64,000 bases of DNA from Stutzerimonas frequens (GCF_024448335.1 NZ_JAMOHM010000004.1:248001-312000); one strand, 5' to 3'; positions 1 to 10,240 are shown, counted from the stretch's first letter. Notes: a model not told the origin generated them from the letters alone. Numbers and translations are program-made.

Positions 1-1069
1 CCGGCTCCCAGGGCATGCCCGCCTTGAGCGCGTTGACCCGCGCAGCGAAGCGTTCGAGGAAGCCATCGAGCACCGCCTCATGCACGAAGAGGATCTTCAG
101 TGCGGTGCAGCGCTGACCGTTGAACGACAGCGCGCCGGTCACCGCCTCCTCCACGGCATTGTCGAGATCGACCTGCGGCAGGACGATGCCAGGGTTCTTC
201 GCATCCAGCCCCAGCGCGGCGCGCAGGCGGTGCGGACGCGGGTGCAGTTTCTTCAGGTCGGCGGCGCCCTTGTGCGTGCCGATAAAGGCGAACACGTCGA
301 TCTTACCGCTGGCCATCAGCGCGCTGACCGTCTCGCGACCGCGGCCGTAGATGACGTTGATGACCCCCGCCGGGAAGCTGTCGCGGAAGGCTTCGAGCAG
401 CGGGCGGATCAGCAGTACGCCGAACTTGGCCGGTTTGAACACCACGGTGTTGCCCATGATCAGCGCCGGGATCAGCGTGGTGAAGGTTTCGTTCAGCGGG
501 TAGTTGTACGGCCCCATGCACAGCGCCACGCCCATGGGCACGCGGCGGATCTGCCCGAGGGTGCCCTGCTCCAGCTCGAAGCGGCTGGAGCTGCGGTCCA
601 GTTCCTTCAGCGCGTGGATGGTGTCGACGATGTAGTCGCAGGTGCGGTCGAATTCCTTCTCCGAATCCTTGAGGTTCTTGCCGATCTCCCACATCAGCAA
701 TTTGACCACCGCCTCGCGCTGCTCGCGCATACGCGCCAGGAAGGCCTCGACATGGGCGATACGCTCGGCCACACGCATGGTCGGCCAGGCTCCGCGGCCG
801 TAGTCATAGGCGGCAACGGCGGCGTCCAGTGCACGCAGCGCGGCGTCGGCATCCAGCAGCGGCGTGCTGCCCAGCACCACCTGGCGCTCGCTGCCATCGG
901 CCTCGCGCAGAAACACCGGGCTGCGAACTTCCGCCAGCGGGCCGTCCCAGTGCATCAACTCGCCATCGACCAGATAGTCGCGCTGCTCGACCGGAGCATC
1001 CGGCTGATAGGCAGCGGGAATCTCATCGAGACGGGGAAACAGCTCGGCAAGCGGGCGCGCGGTAGTCAT
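1..1069 (-). CDS. gapN: NADP-dependent glyceraldehyde-3-phosphate dehydrogenase-like aldehyde dehydrogenase, 3' end cut by the window
   Basis: The first 356 residues of an aldehyde dehydrogenase superfamily protein are visible; the C-terminus lies beyond the left edge. The start (MTTARPLAEL) follows a clear GGAGG. The middle carries the substrate-binding stretch MGVALCMGPYNYPLNE and the nucleotide-binding region ending in FIGTHKGA. The catalytic cysteine lies in FNGQRCTA near residue 315. The usual ELGG glutamate motif reads LGLDAKNP, a variant I associate with Pseudomonas GapN-type enzymes. Such enzymes oxidise glyceraldehyde-3-phosphate to 3-phosphoglycerate with NADP. Position beside eda, pgl and zwf fits a role below the Entner-Doudoroff cleavage. 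The family is certain; the exact substrate is inferred. Confidence 0.85.
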   Translation of the reverse strand, partial: MTTARPLAELFPRLDEIPAAYQPDAPVEQRDYLVDGELMHWDGPLAEVRSPVFLREADGSERQVVLGSTPLLDADAALRALDAAVAAYDYGRGAWPTMRVAERIAHVEAFLARMREQREAVVKLLMWEIGKNLKDSEKEFDRTCDYIVDTIHALKELDRSSSRFELEQGTLGQIRRVPMGVALCMGPYNYPLNETFTTLIPALIMGNTVVFKPAKFGVLLIRPLLEAFRDSFPAGVINVIYGRGRETVSALMASGKIDVFAFIGTHKGAADLKKLHPRPHRLRAALGLDAKNPGIVLPQVDLDNAVEEAVTGALSFNGQRCTALKILFVHEAVLDGFLERFAARVNALKAGMPWEP

Positions 1070-1138
1070 GGAACCTCCAGGTAGCGAATCGGGATGATCG
1101 CGGCAGGCCCCACGCCCACCGCGACGGGGTCGGACGGA

Positions 1139-1876
1139 TTACAGCTCGCGCTGTTCGGCGCGCTCGGCACGCAGATCGAAGTCGCGCGGCAGTTCGGCAG
1201 GCGGCGCTGCGTCCAGCGCCTGCAGGGCCTGGCGCGTGGCGCTTTCGATGGCGGCCCAGTCGCCGACACGCACGGCCTTGGCATCGACCATCCAGGTGCC
1301 GCCGACACACATCACGTTGGACTGCGCCAGATAGTCCCTGGCGTTGCGCGCGTTGATGCCACCGGTCGGGCAGAAACGGATATTGCCGAACGGCCCGCCC
1401 AGCGCCTTGAGCGCGGCGACGCCGCCACAGACTTCGGCCGGGAACAGCTTGAAGCGGCGATAACCGCGGGCGTAGCCGAGCATGATTTCCGAAGCGCTGG
1501 CCACGCCCGGCAGCAGTGGCAATGGACTTTGTAGAGCGGCATCCAGCAGCTCGGCGGTGCTGCCCGGAGAGACGATGAACTGCGCACCAGCGGCCTCGGC
1601 CTCGGCCAGCATGGCGGCATCCAGCACGGTGCCGGCACCGACGATCAGCTCGGGGCGCTGCTCGCGCAGCAGGCGGATGGCACTCAGGCCCAGCGCCGAG
1701 CGCAGGGTGATTTCCAGCACCTTGAGGCCACCGGCGGCCAGGGCGTCGGCCAGCGGCAGGATGTCCGCCTCTCGCCCGATGGTGATCACCGGGAGGATGC
1801 GCGCGGCACTGCACCACTGGTCGATCAGGGCGATCTTGTCGTTCATGGCGTCAGCGCTGGTTTGGGTAGATGTCAT
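1139..1876 (-). CDS. eda: 2-keto-3-deoxy-6-phosphogluconate aldolase (KDPG/KHG aldolase)
   Basis: This 245-residue class I aldolase splits 2-keto-3-deoxy-6-phosphogluconate into pyruvate and glyceraldehyde-3-phosphate, the last step of the Entner-Doudoroff pathway. Visible active-site elements are E55 and R59 in LEITLRS, T83 in GAGTV, and the Schiff-base lysine K143 in FKLFPAE. They correspond to E45/R49/T73/K133 of the E. coli enzyme. An AAGGAA precedes the chosen ATG; an internal Met at residue 11 is an alternative start. It follows zwf and pgl on the same strand, with an 18-bp gap after pgl, so zwf-pgl-eda is very likely one HexR-controlled operon. Confidence 0.95.
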   Translation of the reverse strand: MTSTQTSADAMNDKIALIDQWCSAARILPVITIGREADILPLADALAAGGLKVLEITLRSALGLSAIRLLREQRPELIVGAGTVLDAAMLAEAEAAGAQFIVSPGSTAELLDAALQSPLPLLPGVASASEIMLGYARGYRRFKLFPAEVCGGVAALKALGGPFGNIRFCPTGGINARNARDYLAQSNVMCVGGTWMVDAKAVRVGDWAAIESATRQALQALDAAPPAELPRDFDLRAERAEQREL

Positions 1877-1894
1877 GGAAGATTCCTTGCGGCC

Positions 1895-2608
1895 TCAGGG
1901 GCACCAGTAGATTTCGAGGGGACGGGCGAGGAAGGCGCGGATCGGCATCGCTTCGTAGGATTCGCCGGCCAGGGCCTGGTTGAGCGTGGCCAGCTTGCCC
2001 GGGCCGTGCAGGGCGAGCAGGGTCAGCCGCGCGCTGGCCAGCAGCGCCAGGGACATGCTCAGGCGCTGGCGCGGTACGCTCGTCGCCTGCATCGGCAGGC
2101 AGCGCCGCGCACCACGCGGGTCGAGCGCTGCTTCCAGGTTCGGGCTGTCAGGGAACAGCGAGGCGGTGTGGCCGTCCTCGCCCATGCCCAGCACCAGCAC
2201 GTCGATCGGCGGCAGTTCGGCCAATACGGCGTCGGCGCGTTCGGCGGCCTGCTCCAGGCTTGCCGCGCTCTGGTACAAGCCAACCAGGCGCGCCGCAGCG
2301 GCCGGGCCCTGCAACAGATGGCGGCGCAACAGGCCTTCGTTGCTGTCGGAATGGCTGACCGGCACCCAACGCTCGTCGGCGAGGCTGATGGTGACCTTGG
2401 CCCAATCCAGCTCCTGCTGCGCCAGGCGCTCGAAGAAGGCGATCGGGCTGCGGCCGCCGGACACTACCAGGGTCGCCGCACCGCGCTCGGCGATCGCACT
2501 GCGCAGGGCGTTGCTCACCGTCAGCGCCAGTTCGCCGGCCAGCTGGTCGGCGTTGCCGAGGCTGAAACCGAGGGTCTGCACCGGGAGATCGAGGTTAGAG
2601 ATCGTCAT
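1895..2608 (-). CDS. pgl: 6-phosphogluconolactonase
   Basis: This 237-residue DevB/SOL-type lactonase hydrolyses 6-phosphogluconolactone to 6-phosphogluconate in the cytoplasm. Family features are VVSGGRSP near the N-terminus, [17 protein letters not shown] in the middle, and [15 protein letters not shown] later. The start is set at the ATG at 2608 because AGGAG lies 5 nt before it; a GTG 18 nt upstream has no such site. The gene overlaps the end of zwf by 14 bp, so translation is probably coupled, and eda follows directly. Confidence 0.95.
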   Translation of the reverse strand: MTISNLDLPVQTLGFSLGNADQLAGELALTVSNALRSAIAERGAATLVVSGGRSPIAFFERLAQQELDWAKVTISLADERWVPVSHSDSNEGLLRRHLLQGPAAAARLVGLYQSAASLEQAAERADAVLAELPPIDVLVLGMGEDGHTASLFPDSPNLEAALDPRGARRCLPMQATSVPRQRLSMSLALLASARLTLLALHGPGKLATLNQALAGESYEAMPIRAFLARPLEIYWCP

Positions 2609-4064
2609 ACCAACTCCTGCCGTCACGGCTGATCAGGGCAATCGAGGCAGCCGGTCCCCAGCTGCCTGCTGCGTAGGGTTTGGGAGGCGCGCCGACGCGT
2701 TGCCAGCCGTCGATCAGCTGGTCGCACCACTTCCAGGCGTATTCGATTTCGTCCTTGCGCACGAAGAGGTTCTGGTTGCCCTTCATCACTTCCAGCAGCA
2801 GACGCTCGTAGGCGTCGGGGATGCGCGGGCTCTTGTAGGTTTCCGAGAAGTTCAGCTGCAGCGGGCCGCTGCGCAGCTGCATGCCCTTGTCCAGGCCCTG
2901 GTCCTTGGTCATCACCAGCAGCGAGATGCCCTCCTGCGGCTGCAGGCGGATGATCAGCTTGTTGCCGATCAGCTGGCGCTGCTCGGGGGCGAAGATGTAG
3001 TGCGGCGGCGCCTTGAAGTGGATGACGATCTGCGACAGCTTCTGCGGCATGCGCTTGCCGGTCCGCAGGTAGAACGGCACACCGGCCCAGCGCCAGTTGC
3101 AGATCTCCGCGCGCAGGGCAACGAAGGTCTCGGTGTCGCTCTGGGTGTTGGAGTTTTCTTCCTCCAGATAGCCCGGTACGTGGCGCCCGAGGATGCTGCC
3201 GGCGACGTACTGGCCGCGCACCAGCTGCTGACCGAGGTGCTCCGGCGCAATCGGCGCCAGCGCCTTGAGCACCTTGACCTTCTCGTCGCGGATGCTGTCG
3301 GCCGACAGGTCGCTGGGCGGGTCCATGGCGATCAGGCAGAGCAGCTGCAGCAGGTGGTTCTGGATCATGTCGCGCAGCTGGCCGGCCTGGTCGAAGTAGC
3401 CCCAGCGGCCCTCGATGCCGACGGTTTCGGCGACGGTGATCTCCACGTGGGAGATGTGGTTCTGGTTCCACTGCGTCTCGAACAGGCTGTTGGCGAAACG
3501 CAGGGCGATCAGGTTCTGCACCGTGTCCTTGCCCAGGTAGTGGTCGATGCGGTAGGTGCGGTCTTCCGGGAAGAAGCGCGCCACCGCGTCGTTCACCTCA
3601 CGGGACGATTCCAGGTCATGGCCGATCGGCTTTTCCAGCACCACGCGGGTGCGCTCGGCCAGCCCCGCCTCCGCCAGCCCGGCGCAGATCGCGCCGTAGA
3701 CGGAAGCCGGCGTGGCGAAGAAGGCGACGATACGTTCGGCCTGGCCGGCCTTGTCCGCCAGCGCGGCGTAATCCTCGCGGCGGCCGAACTCCATGCTCAG
3801 GTAGTCCAGACGGGCGAGGAAACGCTGCAGAACGCTTTCCTCGAGCTCGCGCTCGGCCACATGGCGGCGCAGGTGCTCGGCGATCAGCGCCAGATGCGAA
3901 GCCGGCTCGCCGCCGTCGCGGGCGAGGCCGAGAATGCGGGTGTCCGCCGGCAGCAGGCCGGCACGGTCGAGCTGATAGAGCGCGGGAAACAGCTTGCGCA
4001 AGGCCAGGTCACCGAGGGCGCCGAACAGCGCCAGGGTGCAGGGTTCGACAGATAATGGCGTCAT
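2595..4064 (-). CDS. zwf: glucose-6-phosphate 1-dehydrogenase
   Basis: At 489 residues this is full length for the family. It oxidises glucose-6-phosphate to 6-phosphogluconolactone with NAD(P)+. The N-terminal Rossmann motif reads [13 protein letters not shown] (normally GASGDL). The active-site signature [13 protein letters not shown], with the catalytic histidine and the phosphate-binding lysine, is intact. The C-terminal domain carries YLRTGKRM and IHFKAPP. It heads zwf-pgl-eda and is divergent from hexR across a 170-bp gap holding a HexR-type operator. Confidence 0.97.
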   Translation of the reverse strand: MTPLSVEPCTLALFGALGDLALRKLFPALYQLDRAGLLPADTRILGLARDGGEPASHLALIAEHLRRHVAERELEESVLQRFLARLDYLSMEFGRREDYAALADKAGQAERIVAFFATPASVYGAICAGLAEAGLAERTRVVLEKPIGHDLESSREVNDAVARFFPEDRTYRIDHYLGKDTVQNLIALRFANSLFETQWNQNHISHVEITVAETVGIEGRWGYFDQAGQLRDMIQNHLLQLLCLIAMDPPSDLSADSIRDEKVKVLKALAPIAPEHLGQQLVRGQYVAGSILGRHVPGYLEEENSNTQSDTETFVALRAEICNWRWAGVPFYLRTGKRMPQKLSQIVIHFKAPPHYIFAPEQRQLIGNKLIIRLQPQEGISLLVMTKDQGLDKGMQLRSGPLQLNFSETYKSPRIPDAYERLLLEVMKGNQNLFVRKDEIEYAWKWCDQLIDGWQRVGAPPKPYAAGSWGPAASIALISRDGRSWYDDL

Positions 4065-4129
4065 GATATTTGTTCTTCTACTAACACTGCCCTATGAATA
4101 CACGCGAAGCCGCGTTTATTCAAGGATGA

Positions 4130-4146
4130 TGTAGTAATAAAAACAA
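4130..4146. promoter_or_regulatory. putative HexR operator in the zwf-hexR gap
   Basis: The sequence TGTAGT-N6-AACAA lies 66 bp upstream of zwf and 88 bp upstream of hexR. A site with the same half-sites and spacing sits in front of edd (7969-7985). HexR of Pseudomonas is known to repress zwf and edd until KDPG accumulates. The assignment rests on the shared motif next to hexR. Confidence 0.6.
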
Positions 4147-4234
4147 CATTTAGTCAGAAAAGGAGATTCCGGTGGTCGCTCCGCAGCCCGCTCAGTAGCA
4201 TAGAGCACCTCTGACCAGCCGCATCAGGATCGTC

Positions 4235-5104
4235 ATGGACCGCGTACACAACCTGCTCGAGCAGATCCAGCGTCGCATCGAAGACCTCAACAAGGCCGAG
4301 CGCAAGGTGGCCGAAGTCATCCTGCGCAACCCTCAGCAGGCCACCCGTTTCAGCATCGCCACGTTGGCGCAGGCCGCACAGGTCAGCGAGCCGACGGTGA
4401 ATCGCTTCTGCCGCTCGTTCGGCGTCAGCGGCTATCCGGAACTGAAGATGCAGCTGGCGCAGAGCCTGGCCAGCGGCGCCGCCTATGTCAGCCAGGCGGT
4501 AGAGCCCGACGACGGCCCGGCGGAATACACACGCAAGATCTTCGGCTCGGCCATCGCCTCGCTGGACAGCGCCTGCCAGAGCCTCGACCCGCAGCTGGTC
4601 AGCCGCGCCGTGGACCTGATGATCCAGGCCCGCCAGATCCACTTCTTCGGCCTCGGCGCCTCGGCCTCGGTGGCGCTGGATGCGCAGCACAAGTTCTTCC
4701 GCTTCAACCTGGCGGTGACCGCGCATTCGGACGTGCTGATGCAGCGCATGCTGGCCTCGGTGGCGCATACCGGCGAGCTGTTCGTGATCATTTCCTACAC
4801 CGGACGCACCCGCGAACTGGTGGAAGTGGCGCGCATCGCCCGGCAGAACGGCGCCTCGGTACTCGGCCTGACCGCCGCCGGCTCGCCGCTGGCCCAGGCC
4901 AGCACGCTGAGCCTGAACATTCCACTGCCCGAGGACACCGACATCTACATGCCGATGACCTCGCGTATCATCCAGCTCACCGTGCTCGACGTGCTCGCCA
5001 CCGGCATGACCCTGCGCCGCGGCGTGGATTTCCAGCCGCACCTGCGCAAGGTGAAGGAAAGCCTGAACGCCAGCCGCTACCCGGCGGATGAAGAGCCGAG
5101 CTGA
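4235..5104 (+). CDS. hexR: HexR, RpiR-family repressor of hexose catabolism
   Basis: This 289-residue regulator has an N-terminal RpiR-type helix-turn-helix (about residues 1-80, with [21 protein letters not shown] as core) and a C-terminal SIS sugar-phosphate-binding domain (about 125-260, with [12 protein letters not shown] and [16 protein letters not shown]). In Pseudomonas HexR binds KDPG and represses zwf-pgl-eda, edd-glk and gap. Divergent placement against zwf and matching operators before zwf and edd support that role. It is convergent with glk, with a palindrome between them. Confidence 0.95.
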   Translation: MDRVHNLLEQIQRRIEDLNKAERKVAEVILRNPQQATRFSIATLAQAAQVSEPTVNRFCRSFGVSGYPELKMQLAQSLASGAAYVSQAVEPDDGPAEYTRKIFGSAIASLDSACQSLDPQLVSRAVDLMIQARQIHFFGLGASASVALDAQHKFFRFNLAVTAHSDVLMQRMLASVAHTGELFVIISYTGRTRELVEVARIARQNGASVLGLTAAGSPLAQASTLSLNIPLPEDTDIYMPMTSRIIQLTVLDVLATGMTLRRGVDFQPHLRKVKESLNASRYPADEEPS

Positions 5105-5123
5105 CGAAACCAGTACGAACGCA

Positions 5124-5145
5124 GGATGTTGCTATAACAACATCC
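5124..5145. terminator. palindrome between convergent hexR and glk, possible bidirectional terminator
   Basis: GGATGTTG (5124-5131) and CAACATCC (5138-5145) form a perfect 8-bp stem around CTATAA, 19 bp after hexR stops and 26 bp from the glk stop. There is no clear T-run, so termination is uncertain. Its TTG/CAA arms also loosely resemble a HexR-type dyad. Confidence 0.4.
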
Positions 5146-5171
5146 CGCCATCACACACCCGAACCACCAGA

Positions 5172-6131
5172 TCAGCGCACCAGCGCCTGCTCCAACGCCA
5201 CACCGGCACCCTCCAGCCCCGGATAGTCCGCGGTAACCAGCCACACCGGCACATCGGCGAGATAGCCGCTCATGCAGCCCTTGCTGGTAAAGCCGCGGGC
5301 GAAACCACTGGCCGCGAAGAAATCAGCGAAACGCGGCACCACACCACCGACGATATACACCCCACCGCGCGCACCGAGCGTGAGCACGTTGTTGCCGGCA
5401 ACCCGCCCGAGCCACACGCAGAACTGCTCCAGGGTCGCCACCGCCACATGATCGCCCGCGAGCGCGGCCGCGGTGACCTCGGCCGGCGACGCCAGTCGCG
5501 GCGTCAAACCGGCCAGGGCGCAGACCGCACGGTAGAGCAGCAACAGGCCACCGCCACTGAGCACATCCTCGGCACGCACATGGCCAAGCTGCGCAAACAG
5601 CATCTGCCACAGCGCCACCTCGTGCGCATCCGCCACGGGCAGGTCGACGTGCCCGCCCTCCCCCGGCAATGCACGCCAGTTGCCACTGCCCAAGGGCATC
5701 AACGCGGCGACGCCAAGCCCGGTGCCCGGCCCGATCACCAGCGCCGGCGCATCCGGCTCTGCCTCGCCCGCACAGATCACGCGCCGCCCCGCTTCACCTA
5801 CTCGCGTCATGCCTAGCGCCATCGCGGCGAAGTCGTTGATCAGCAGCAGCTCATCCAGCTGCAGAGCGCCGCAGAAGTCGCTTCGCGTCAGCCGCCAGTG
5901 ATTGTTGGTGAAGGTGAACTGCTCGCCCTTGACCGGCCCGGCACAGGCCAGGCAGGCCGCACCGACGCTGCCCGGCGCAAGACCGAGCGACGCCAGGTAG
6001 TACTCGACCGCCAGCTCGGGCGTGGCGAAATCCGCCGTCGCCAGTACCCGCACCGACTCCAGCCGCGAGTCGCGCCACAGCGCGAAGCGCGCGTTGGTGC
6101 CACCGATGTCACCGACCAGCGCCAGCCTCAT
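5172..6131 (-). CDS. glk: glucokinase
   Basis: This 319-residue protein of the bacterial (Glk) glucokinase family phosphorylates cytoplasmic glucose with ATP. The start [18 protein letters not shown] carries the phosphate-1 loop. The catalytic aspartate lies in [12 protein letters not shown], and [13 protein letters not shown] is the second nucleotide-binding motif. The ATG overlaps the edd stop by four bases (ATGA), so edd and glk are translationally coupled. In Pseudomonas this pair supplies the cytoplasmic glucose branch of the Entner-Doudoroff pathway. Confidence 0.95.
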   Translation of the reverse strand: MRLALVGDIGGTNARFALWRDSRLESVRVLATADFATPELAVEYYLASLGLAPGSVGAACLACAGPVKGEQFTFTNNHWRLTRSDFCGALQLDELLLINDFAAMALGMTRVGEAGRRVICAGEAEPDAPALVIGPGTGLGVAALMPLGSGNWRALPGEGGHVDLPVADAHEVALWQMLFAQLGHVRAEDVLSGGGLLLLYRAVCALAGLTPRLASPAEVTAAALAGDHVAVATLEQFCVWLGRVAGNNVLTLGARGGVYIVGGVVPRFADFFAASGFARGFTSKGCMSGYLADVPVWLVTADYPGLEGAGVALEQALVR

Positions 6132-7954
6132 CGCAGCACCTCCAGCCCGGCGGTGAACACACTGGCGCCCTGTTCGGCGGAGCTGAACGCCGCCCGCATG
6201 AAGCCGAACAGCTCGCGGCCACAACCTTGTACGCCCGCCGCCGGCGCCGCTACCGGCAAGCGATCGGCCAGCTCGGCGGCATCCACCAGCACCTCGAGCA
6301 CGCCGCCCTGACCGTCGACGCGCAACAGATCGCCATCGCGCAGCCGCGCCAGCGGCCCGCCATCGATCGCTTCCGGGCAGACATGGATCGCCGCCGGCAC
6401 CTTGCCCGACGCACCGGACATGCGCCCGTCGGTGACCAGCGCGACCTTGAAGCCGCGATCCTGCAGCACGCCGAGATAGGGCGTCAGCTTGTGCAGTTCG
6501 GGCATGCCATTGGCGCGCGGCCCCTGGAAACGCACCACAGCGACGAAATCACGCTCCAGCTCGCCGGCCTTGAACGCCTCCACCAGCTCCAGCTGATCGG
6601 AGAAGATCCGCGCCGGCGCCTCGACCACGCGATGCTCCGGCGCTACGGCGGAGACCTTCATCACCCCGCGCCCGAGGTTGCCACTCATCAGCCGCAATCC
6701 GCCCTCAGCGGAGAACGGCCGCGCTACGGGGCGCAGGATGCTGTCGTCAAGGCTTTGCGCAGCCCCTTCACGCCAGGTCAGCCGACCATCCTCGAGGAAG
6801 GGCTCCTGGGTATAGCGATGCAGGCCTCGTCCCATCACGGTATGCACATCCTCGTGCAGCAGGCCGGCGTCGAGCAGTTCGCGCACCAGCAGCGCGACAC
6901 CGCCAGCGGCATGAAAGTGATTGATGTCCGCCGAGCCATTGGGATAGACGCGCGCCAGCGTCGGCACCACCTCGGAGAGGTCGGCCATGTCCTGCCAGGT
7001 CAGCTGAATGCCCGCCGCCTGAGCGATGGCCGGCATGTGCAGGGTGTGGTTGGTCGAGCCGCCGGTGGCATGCAGCGCGACCACGGCGTTGACCAGCACG
7101 CGCTCGTCGACCAGCTCGCCGAGGGGCGTATGGCAGCCTCCCTGAGGCGTCAGCCGGGTGACCTGGTGCGCCGCCTCGATGGTCAGCGCATCGCGCAGCG
7201 GCGTACCCGGATTGACGAAGGACGAGCCCGGCAGGTGCAGGCCCATCACCTCCATCAGCATCTGATTGGTGTTGGCGGTGCCGTAGAAGGTGCAGGTACC
7301 GGGGCTGTGATAGGCCTGCATCTCGGCAGCGAGCAGCTCGTCGCGGCCAGCCTTGCCTTCGGCGTAACGCTGGCGCACCGCGGCCTTGTCCTTGTTGGCC
7401 AGGCCGGAGGGCATCGGCCCGGCCGGCACAAAGACGGCGGGCAGATGACCGAAGCGCAGCGCACCGATCAGCAGGCCAGGAACGATCTTGTCGCAGATGC
7501 CGAGCAGCAGCGCGGCGTCGAACAGGTTGTGCGACAGCGCCACCGCCGTGCTCATGGCGATCACCTCGCGGCTGGCGATGGCCAGCTCCATGCCCGGCTC
7601 GCCCTGAGTCACGCCATCACACATCGCCGGCACGCCGCCGGCCACCTGACCCACCGAGCCGATCTCGCGCAGCGCCTGGCGCAGGCGCTCCGGGTAGTCC
7701 TCGTAGGGTTGGTGCGCCGAGAGCATGTCGTTATAGGCGGTGACGATGGCGACGTTGGCAGCATCAGGCAGGCGCAGGCGCTGCTTGTCCTGGGCGCCAC
7801 AACCAGCGACACCATGGGCGAAGTTTGCGCACTGCGCCGCGTTGCGGGCCGGCCCGGCGCTCGCGGCGGCACGAATCATGGCGAGATAGGCCTCGCGCGT
7901 CGGACGGCTGCGCTCGATCAGGCGCTCGGTGACTTCGACGACCCGGGGATGCAT
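6128..7954 (-). CDS. edd: 6-phosphogluconate dehydratase
   Basis: This 608-residue IlvD/Edd-family iron-sulfur dehydratase converts 6-phosphogluconate to KDPG. Signatures are [19 protein letters not shown] with a cluster-ligand cysteine, [22 protein letters not shown], and the C-terminal [16 protein letters not shown]. The start [12 protein letters not shown] is chosen because GGAGG lies 4 nt upstream. A HexR-type operator sits 15-31 bp upstream of this ATG. The stop overlaps glk by ATGA. Confidence 0.96.
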   Translation of the reverse strand: MHPRVVEVTERLIERSRPTREAYLAMIRAAASAGPARNAAQCANFAHGVAGCGAQDKQRLRLPDAANVAIVTAYNDMLSAHQPYEDYPERLRQALREIGSVGQVAGGVPAMCDGVTQGEPGMELAIASREVIAMSTAVALSHNLFDAALLLGICDKIVPGLLIGALRFGHLPAVFVPAGPMPSGLANKDKAAVRQRYAEGKAGRDELLAAEMQAYHSPGTCTFYGTANTNQMLMEVMGLHLPGSSFVNPGTPLRDALTIEAAHQVTRLTPQGGCHTPLGELVDERVLVNAVVALHATGGSTNHTLHMPAIAQAAGIQLTWQDMADLSEVVPTLARVYPNGSADINHFHAAGGVALLVRELLDAGLLHEDVHTVMGRGLHRYTQEPFLEDGRLTWREGAAQSLDDSILRPVARPFSAEGGLRLMSGNLGRGVMKVSAVAPEHRVVEAPARIFSDQLELVEAFKAGELERDFVAVVRFQGPRANGMPELHKLTPYLGVLQDRGFKVALVTDGRMSGASGKVPAAIHVCPEAIDGGPLARLRDGDLLRVDGQGGVLEVLVDAAELADRLPVAAPAAGVQGCGRELFGFMRAAFSSAEQGASVFTAGLEVLR

Positions 7955-7967
7955 GGAACCTCCAAGA

Positions 7968-7985
7968 TTGTAGTTTTTATAACAA
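7968..7985. promoter_or_regulatory. putative HexR operator of edd-glk
   Basis: An AT-rich dyad (TTGT at 7968-7971, ACAA at 7982-7985) contains TGTAGT-N6-AACAA, the spacing also seen upstream of zwf. It lies just ahead of the edd Shine-Dalgarno sequence, where bound HexR would block transcription. Confidence 0.65.
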
Positions 7986-8050
7986 ACACGAGCGCATAAT
8001 AGCCGCACACACCAGCTATTCGAAGCAATATATTGGTACAAACAACAAAT

Positions 8051-8311
8051 TCATCGCCGCAGCAGCTCGATCTGCCGACACAGCTGGGCGACGTGGGCCT
8101 TTTCCGCGCGCAACCCCGATGCCAGCTCGGCCTTGTCCTTCTCCAGCCGCACGATCACCTGCCCTAGGCCGTCGAGCAGTTCACGCAACACCGTCAGCTC
8201 GCAGCGCTGGCTCTTGCGTTCCAGCCACAGCAGCCATAGCAGAACCAGCAGCACCATTACGCTGCACAGCGATCCTCCGATCAGCAGCCAGGCCAGGCTC
8301 ATCCCGTTCAT
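8051..8311 (-). CDS. small membrane-anchored coiled-coil protein, unknown function
   Basis: This 86-residue protein starts at MNGMSLAW behind an AAGGAA-type site. Residues about 5-32 form one hydrophobic helix rich in Leu/Val with a WLLW end. The rest is a charged, heptad-like helix (LTVLRELLDGLGQVIVRLEK and on to the end), so a single-pass protein with a cytoplasmic coiled coil is likely. It lies 96 bp upstream of the edd start on the same strand. A strong palindrome 78 bp before it may be its operator. I do not recognise the family. Confidence 0.65.
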   Translation of the reverse strand: MNGMSLAWLLIGGSLCSVMVLLVLLWLLWLERKSQRCELTVLRELLDGLGQVIVRLEKDKAELASGLRAEKAHVAQLCRQIELLRR

Positions 8312-8388
8312 TCCTTCGTTCCTTCCATAACGGCAGAATGCCAGTCCAGAGCTGCAACGATATGTAGCCTTATACGACAGGTCGATAA

Positions 8389-8410
8389 TGTTTACTTGAA
8401 CAGGTAAACA
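8389..8410. promoter_or_regulatory. TetR-type palindrome upstream of the small membrane protein gene
   Basis: Arms TGTTTAC (8389-8395) and GTAAACA (8404-8410) are perfect inverted repeats. They extend to 10-bp arms with one mismatch around a 2-bp centre. This is typical of an operator for a dimeric TetR-like regulator. No regulator gene is adjacent. Confidence 0.45.
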
Positions 8411-8527
8411 AATGCAGCGGGTTCGCGGTGGCGCAATGGCCATCGCGATCAAGCCCGCGCTGGACGCGTGATGAGAAAGCCGAGCGACATGACCTGAAAC
8501 CTTACATATCAGCGCAAACAGGCGGAC

Positions 8528-9955
8528 CTATTCGCCCACGTCAACCGCGCGCCGCGAGTCATCGTCGTGGCAGGGGTCGCGGGGCTCCAGCTGCAGGAAC
8601 AGCGCGGCCGCGAGCATGGCCATGGCACCCACGCAGAGGAAGGTCAGCTGGAAGGCGTGCAGCACCTCGCTGCCCGCCGCACCCTCCACGGTGAAGCCGC
8701 CGAGCAGCGCGCCGGCGGTGGCGACGCCAAGGCTCATCGACAGCTGCACCACCACCGACAGCAGGCTGTTGCCGCTGCTGGCATCGGCATGGCTGAGGCC
8801 GATCAGGGTGACGGTGTTCATCGCGGTGAACTGCATGGAGTTGACCATGCCGATCAGCCCGAGATGCACCAGCAGCAGCCAGGTCGGCGTCTGCGTGCCG
8901 ATGGTCGCCAGGCTGGCGATCAGGCAGCCGAGCAGCAAGGTGTTGCCGATCAGCAGGCGGCGATAGCCGAGGCGGTCGATGATCGGCTTGGCCAGGGATT
9001 TCACCGCCATCGCGCCGAGCGCCAGCGGGATCATGCTCATGCCCGCCTGCGCCGGCGAATAGCCCAACGCCACCTGTAGCAGCAGCGGTACCAGGAATGG
9101 CAGGGCGCCGCCGCCCAGGCGCGCGAACAGGTTGCCGAAGATGCCGACCGCGAAGCTGCGGGTATGGAACAGCTTGGGGCTGAACAGTGGCGCCTCGATG
9201 CGCCCGGCACGCAGCCAGTAGGCAGCCATGCAGGCGGCACCGCCGAACAGCAGCAACGTTACCCGCGCATGCGGCATGTGCATCTCGCCGAGCCCTTCCA
9301 GGGCAATGGTGATCAGCACCATCGCGGCACCGAACAGCACGAAACCCAGGGTATCGAAACGCACCCGCTCCGGCCCCTTGAGGTCCGGCATGAAGCGCAA
9401 CGCGGCGATACAACCGATCACACCCACCGGCAGATTGATCAGGAAGATCCAGTGCCAGGAGGCGTACTCCACCAGCCAGCCGCCCAGGGTCGGCCCGAGC
9501 AGTGGCCCCACCAGCCCCGGCAATGCGATGAAGGCCATGATCCGCACGAATTCGCTGCGCGGAAAGGCGCGCAGCACCACCAACCGCCCGACCGGCAGCA
9601 TCAGCGCGCCGCCCAACGCCTGCAGCACGCGGGATGCGACGAGCTGGTTGAAGCTGGTGGACAACGCGCAAAGCAGCGAACCCAGGGAGAACAGCACGAT
9701 GGCTGCGACAAAGATCCGCCGACTGCCAAAGCGATCGGCAATCCAGCCCGATGCCGGAATCAACAAGGCGACCGTAAGCATGTAGGCGATCACCACGCCC
9801 TGCATGCGCAAAGGGTTCTCGGCCAGGTCGCGGGCCATGGCCGGCAGCGCGGTATTGAGAATGGTGCCGTCCAGCGTCTGCATGAAGAAGGCGATGGCCA
9901 CCAGCCACGGCAGGATTCGCGCGGTGCGGGCATCGAGAGCTACGGGCGGTTGCAT
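8528..9955 (-). CDS. mdtD: MdtD-like multidrug efflux transporter (MFS, DHA2 family)
   Basis: This 475-residue membrane protein resembles MdtD along its whole length. The N-terminus has FFMQTLDGTILNTALPAMA, where DHA2 pumps carry D-x-T-I-V-N. The next helix ends in PASGWIADRFGSRR (motif A), and MLPVGRL followed by GPLLGPTLGGWL forms motif C. About 13-14 hydrophobic segments can be counted. It should export small toxic compounds by proton antiport; the substrate is not predictable. A GGGGA precedes the start. No membrane-fusion or outer-membrane partner is adjacent. Confidence 0.85.
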   Translation of the reverse strand: MQPPVALDARTARILPWLVAIAFFMQTLDGTILNTALPAMARDLAENPLRMQGVVIAYMLTVALLIPASGWIADRFGSRRIFVAAIVLFSLGSLLCALSTSFNQLVASRVLQALGGALMLPVGRLVVLRAFPRSEFVRIMAFIALPGLVGPLLGPTLGGWLVEYASWHWIFLINLPVGVIGCIAALRFMPDLKGPERVRFDTLGFVLFGAAMVLITIALEGLGEMHMPHARVTLLLFGGAACMAAYWLRAGRIEAPLFSPKLFHTRSFAVGIFGNLFARLGGGALPFLVPLLLQVALGYSPAQAGMSMIPLALGAMAVKSLAKPIIDRLGYRRLLIGNTLLLGCLIASLATIGTQTPTWLLLVHLGLIGMVNSMQFTAMNTVTLIGLSHADASSGNSLLSVVVQLSMSLGVATAGALLGGFTVEGAAGSEVLHAFQLTFLCVGAMAMLAAALFLQLEPRDPCHDDDSRRAVDVGE

Positions 9956-10166
9956 GAAATCCCCGGAAACGAAAGGTGCCCCATCTTAGAGGATTCCCCC
10001 GGCGACGGTTCGCGCCGCCAGGGCTTCGACACGGCAGGGACCAGTGCTAAGACGCCCCTGTGACGACCGGTCGCAGCAGTCCGCCGACGCCCACGGAGAG
10101 CGGCCTGGAACTGCATACGGGCTTGCGTACGACTACCGGTAACAAAATATTTCTTGGGAAATTGAC

Positions 10167-10185
10167 GCGAATCATTATCATTCGG
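10167..10185. promoter_or_regulatory. Fur-box-like sequence before the iron-uptake operon
   Basis: The stretch around AATCATTATCATT matches the ATTATC repeat pattern of the Fur consensus and lies about 60 bp upstream of the P19 gene. An overlapping TTGAC-GCGA-ATCAT (10162-10175) is one base short of an FNR/ANR dyad, so iron and oxygen control may overlap here. Confidence 0.6.
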
Positions 10186-10240
10186 AAGCGCAGATGCAAT
10201 CTTCACTCCGTCCTTTTCTGCTTTTCCGGAGGCTTCCCCA

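Noticed and set aside
1980..4055. A long plus-strand open frame opposite pgl and zwf
   Set aside because: It has no ribosome site or recognisable domain and mirrors the codon bias of the GC-rich genes on the minus strand. Those genes have full catalytic motifs.
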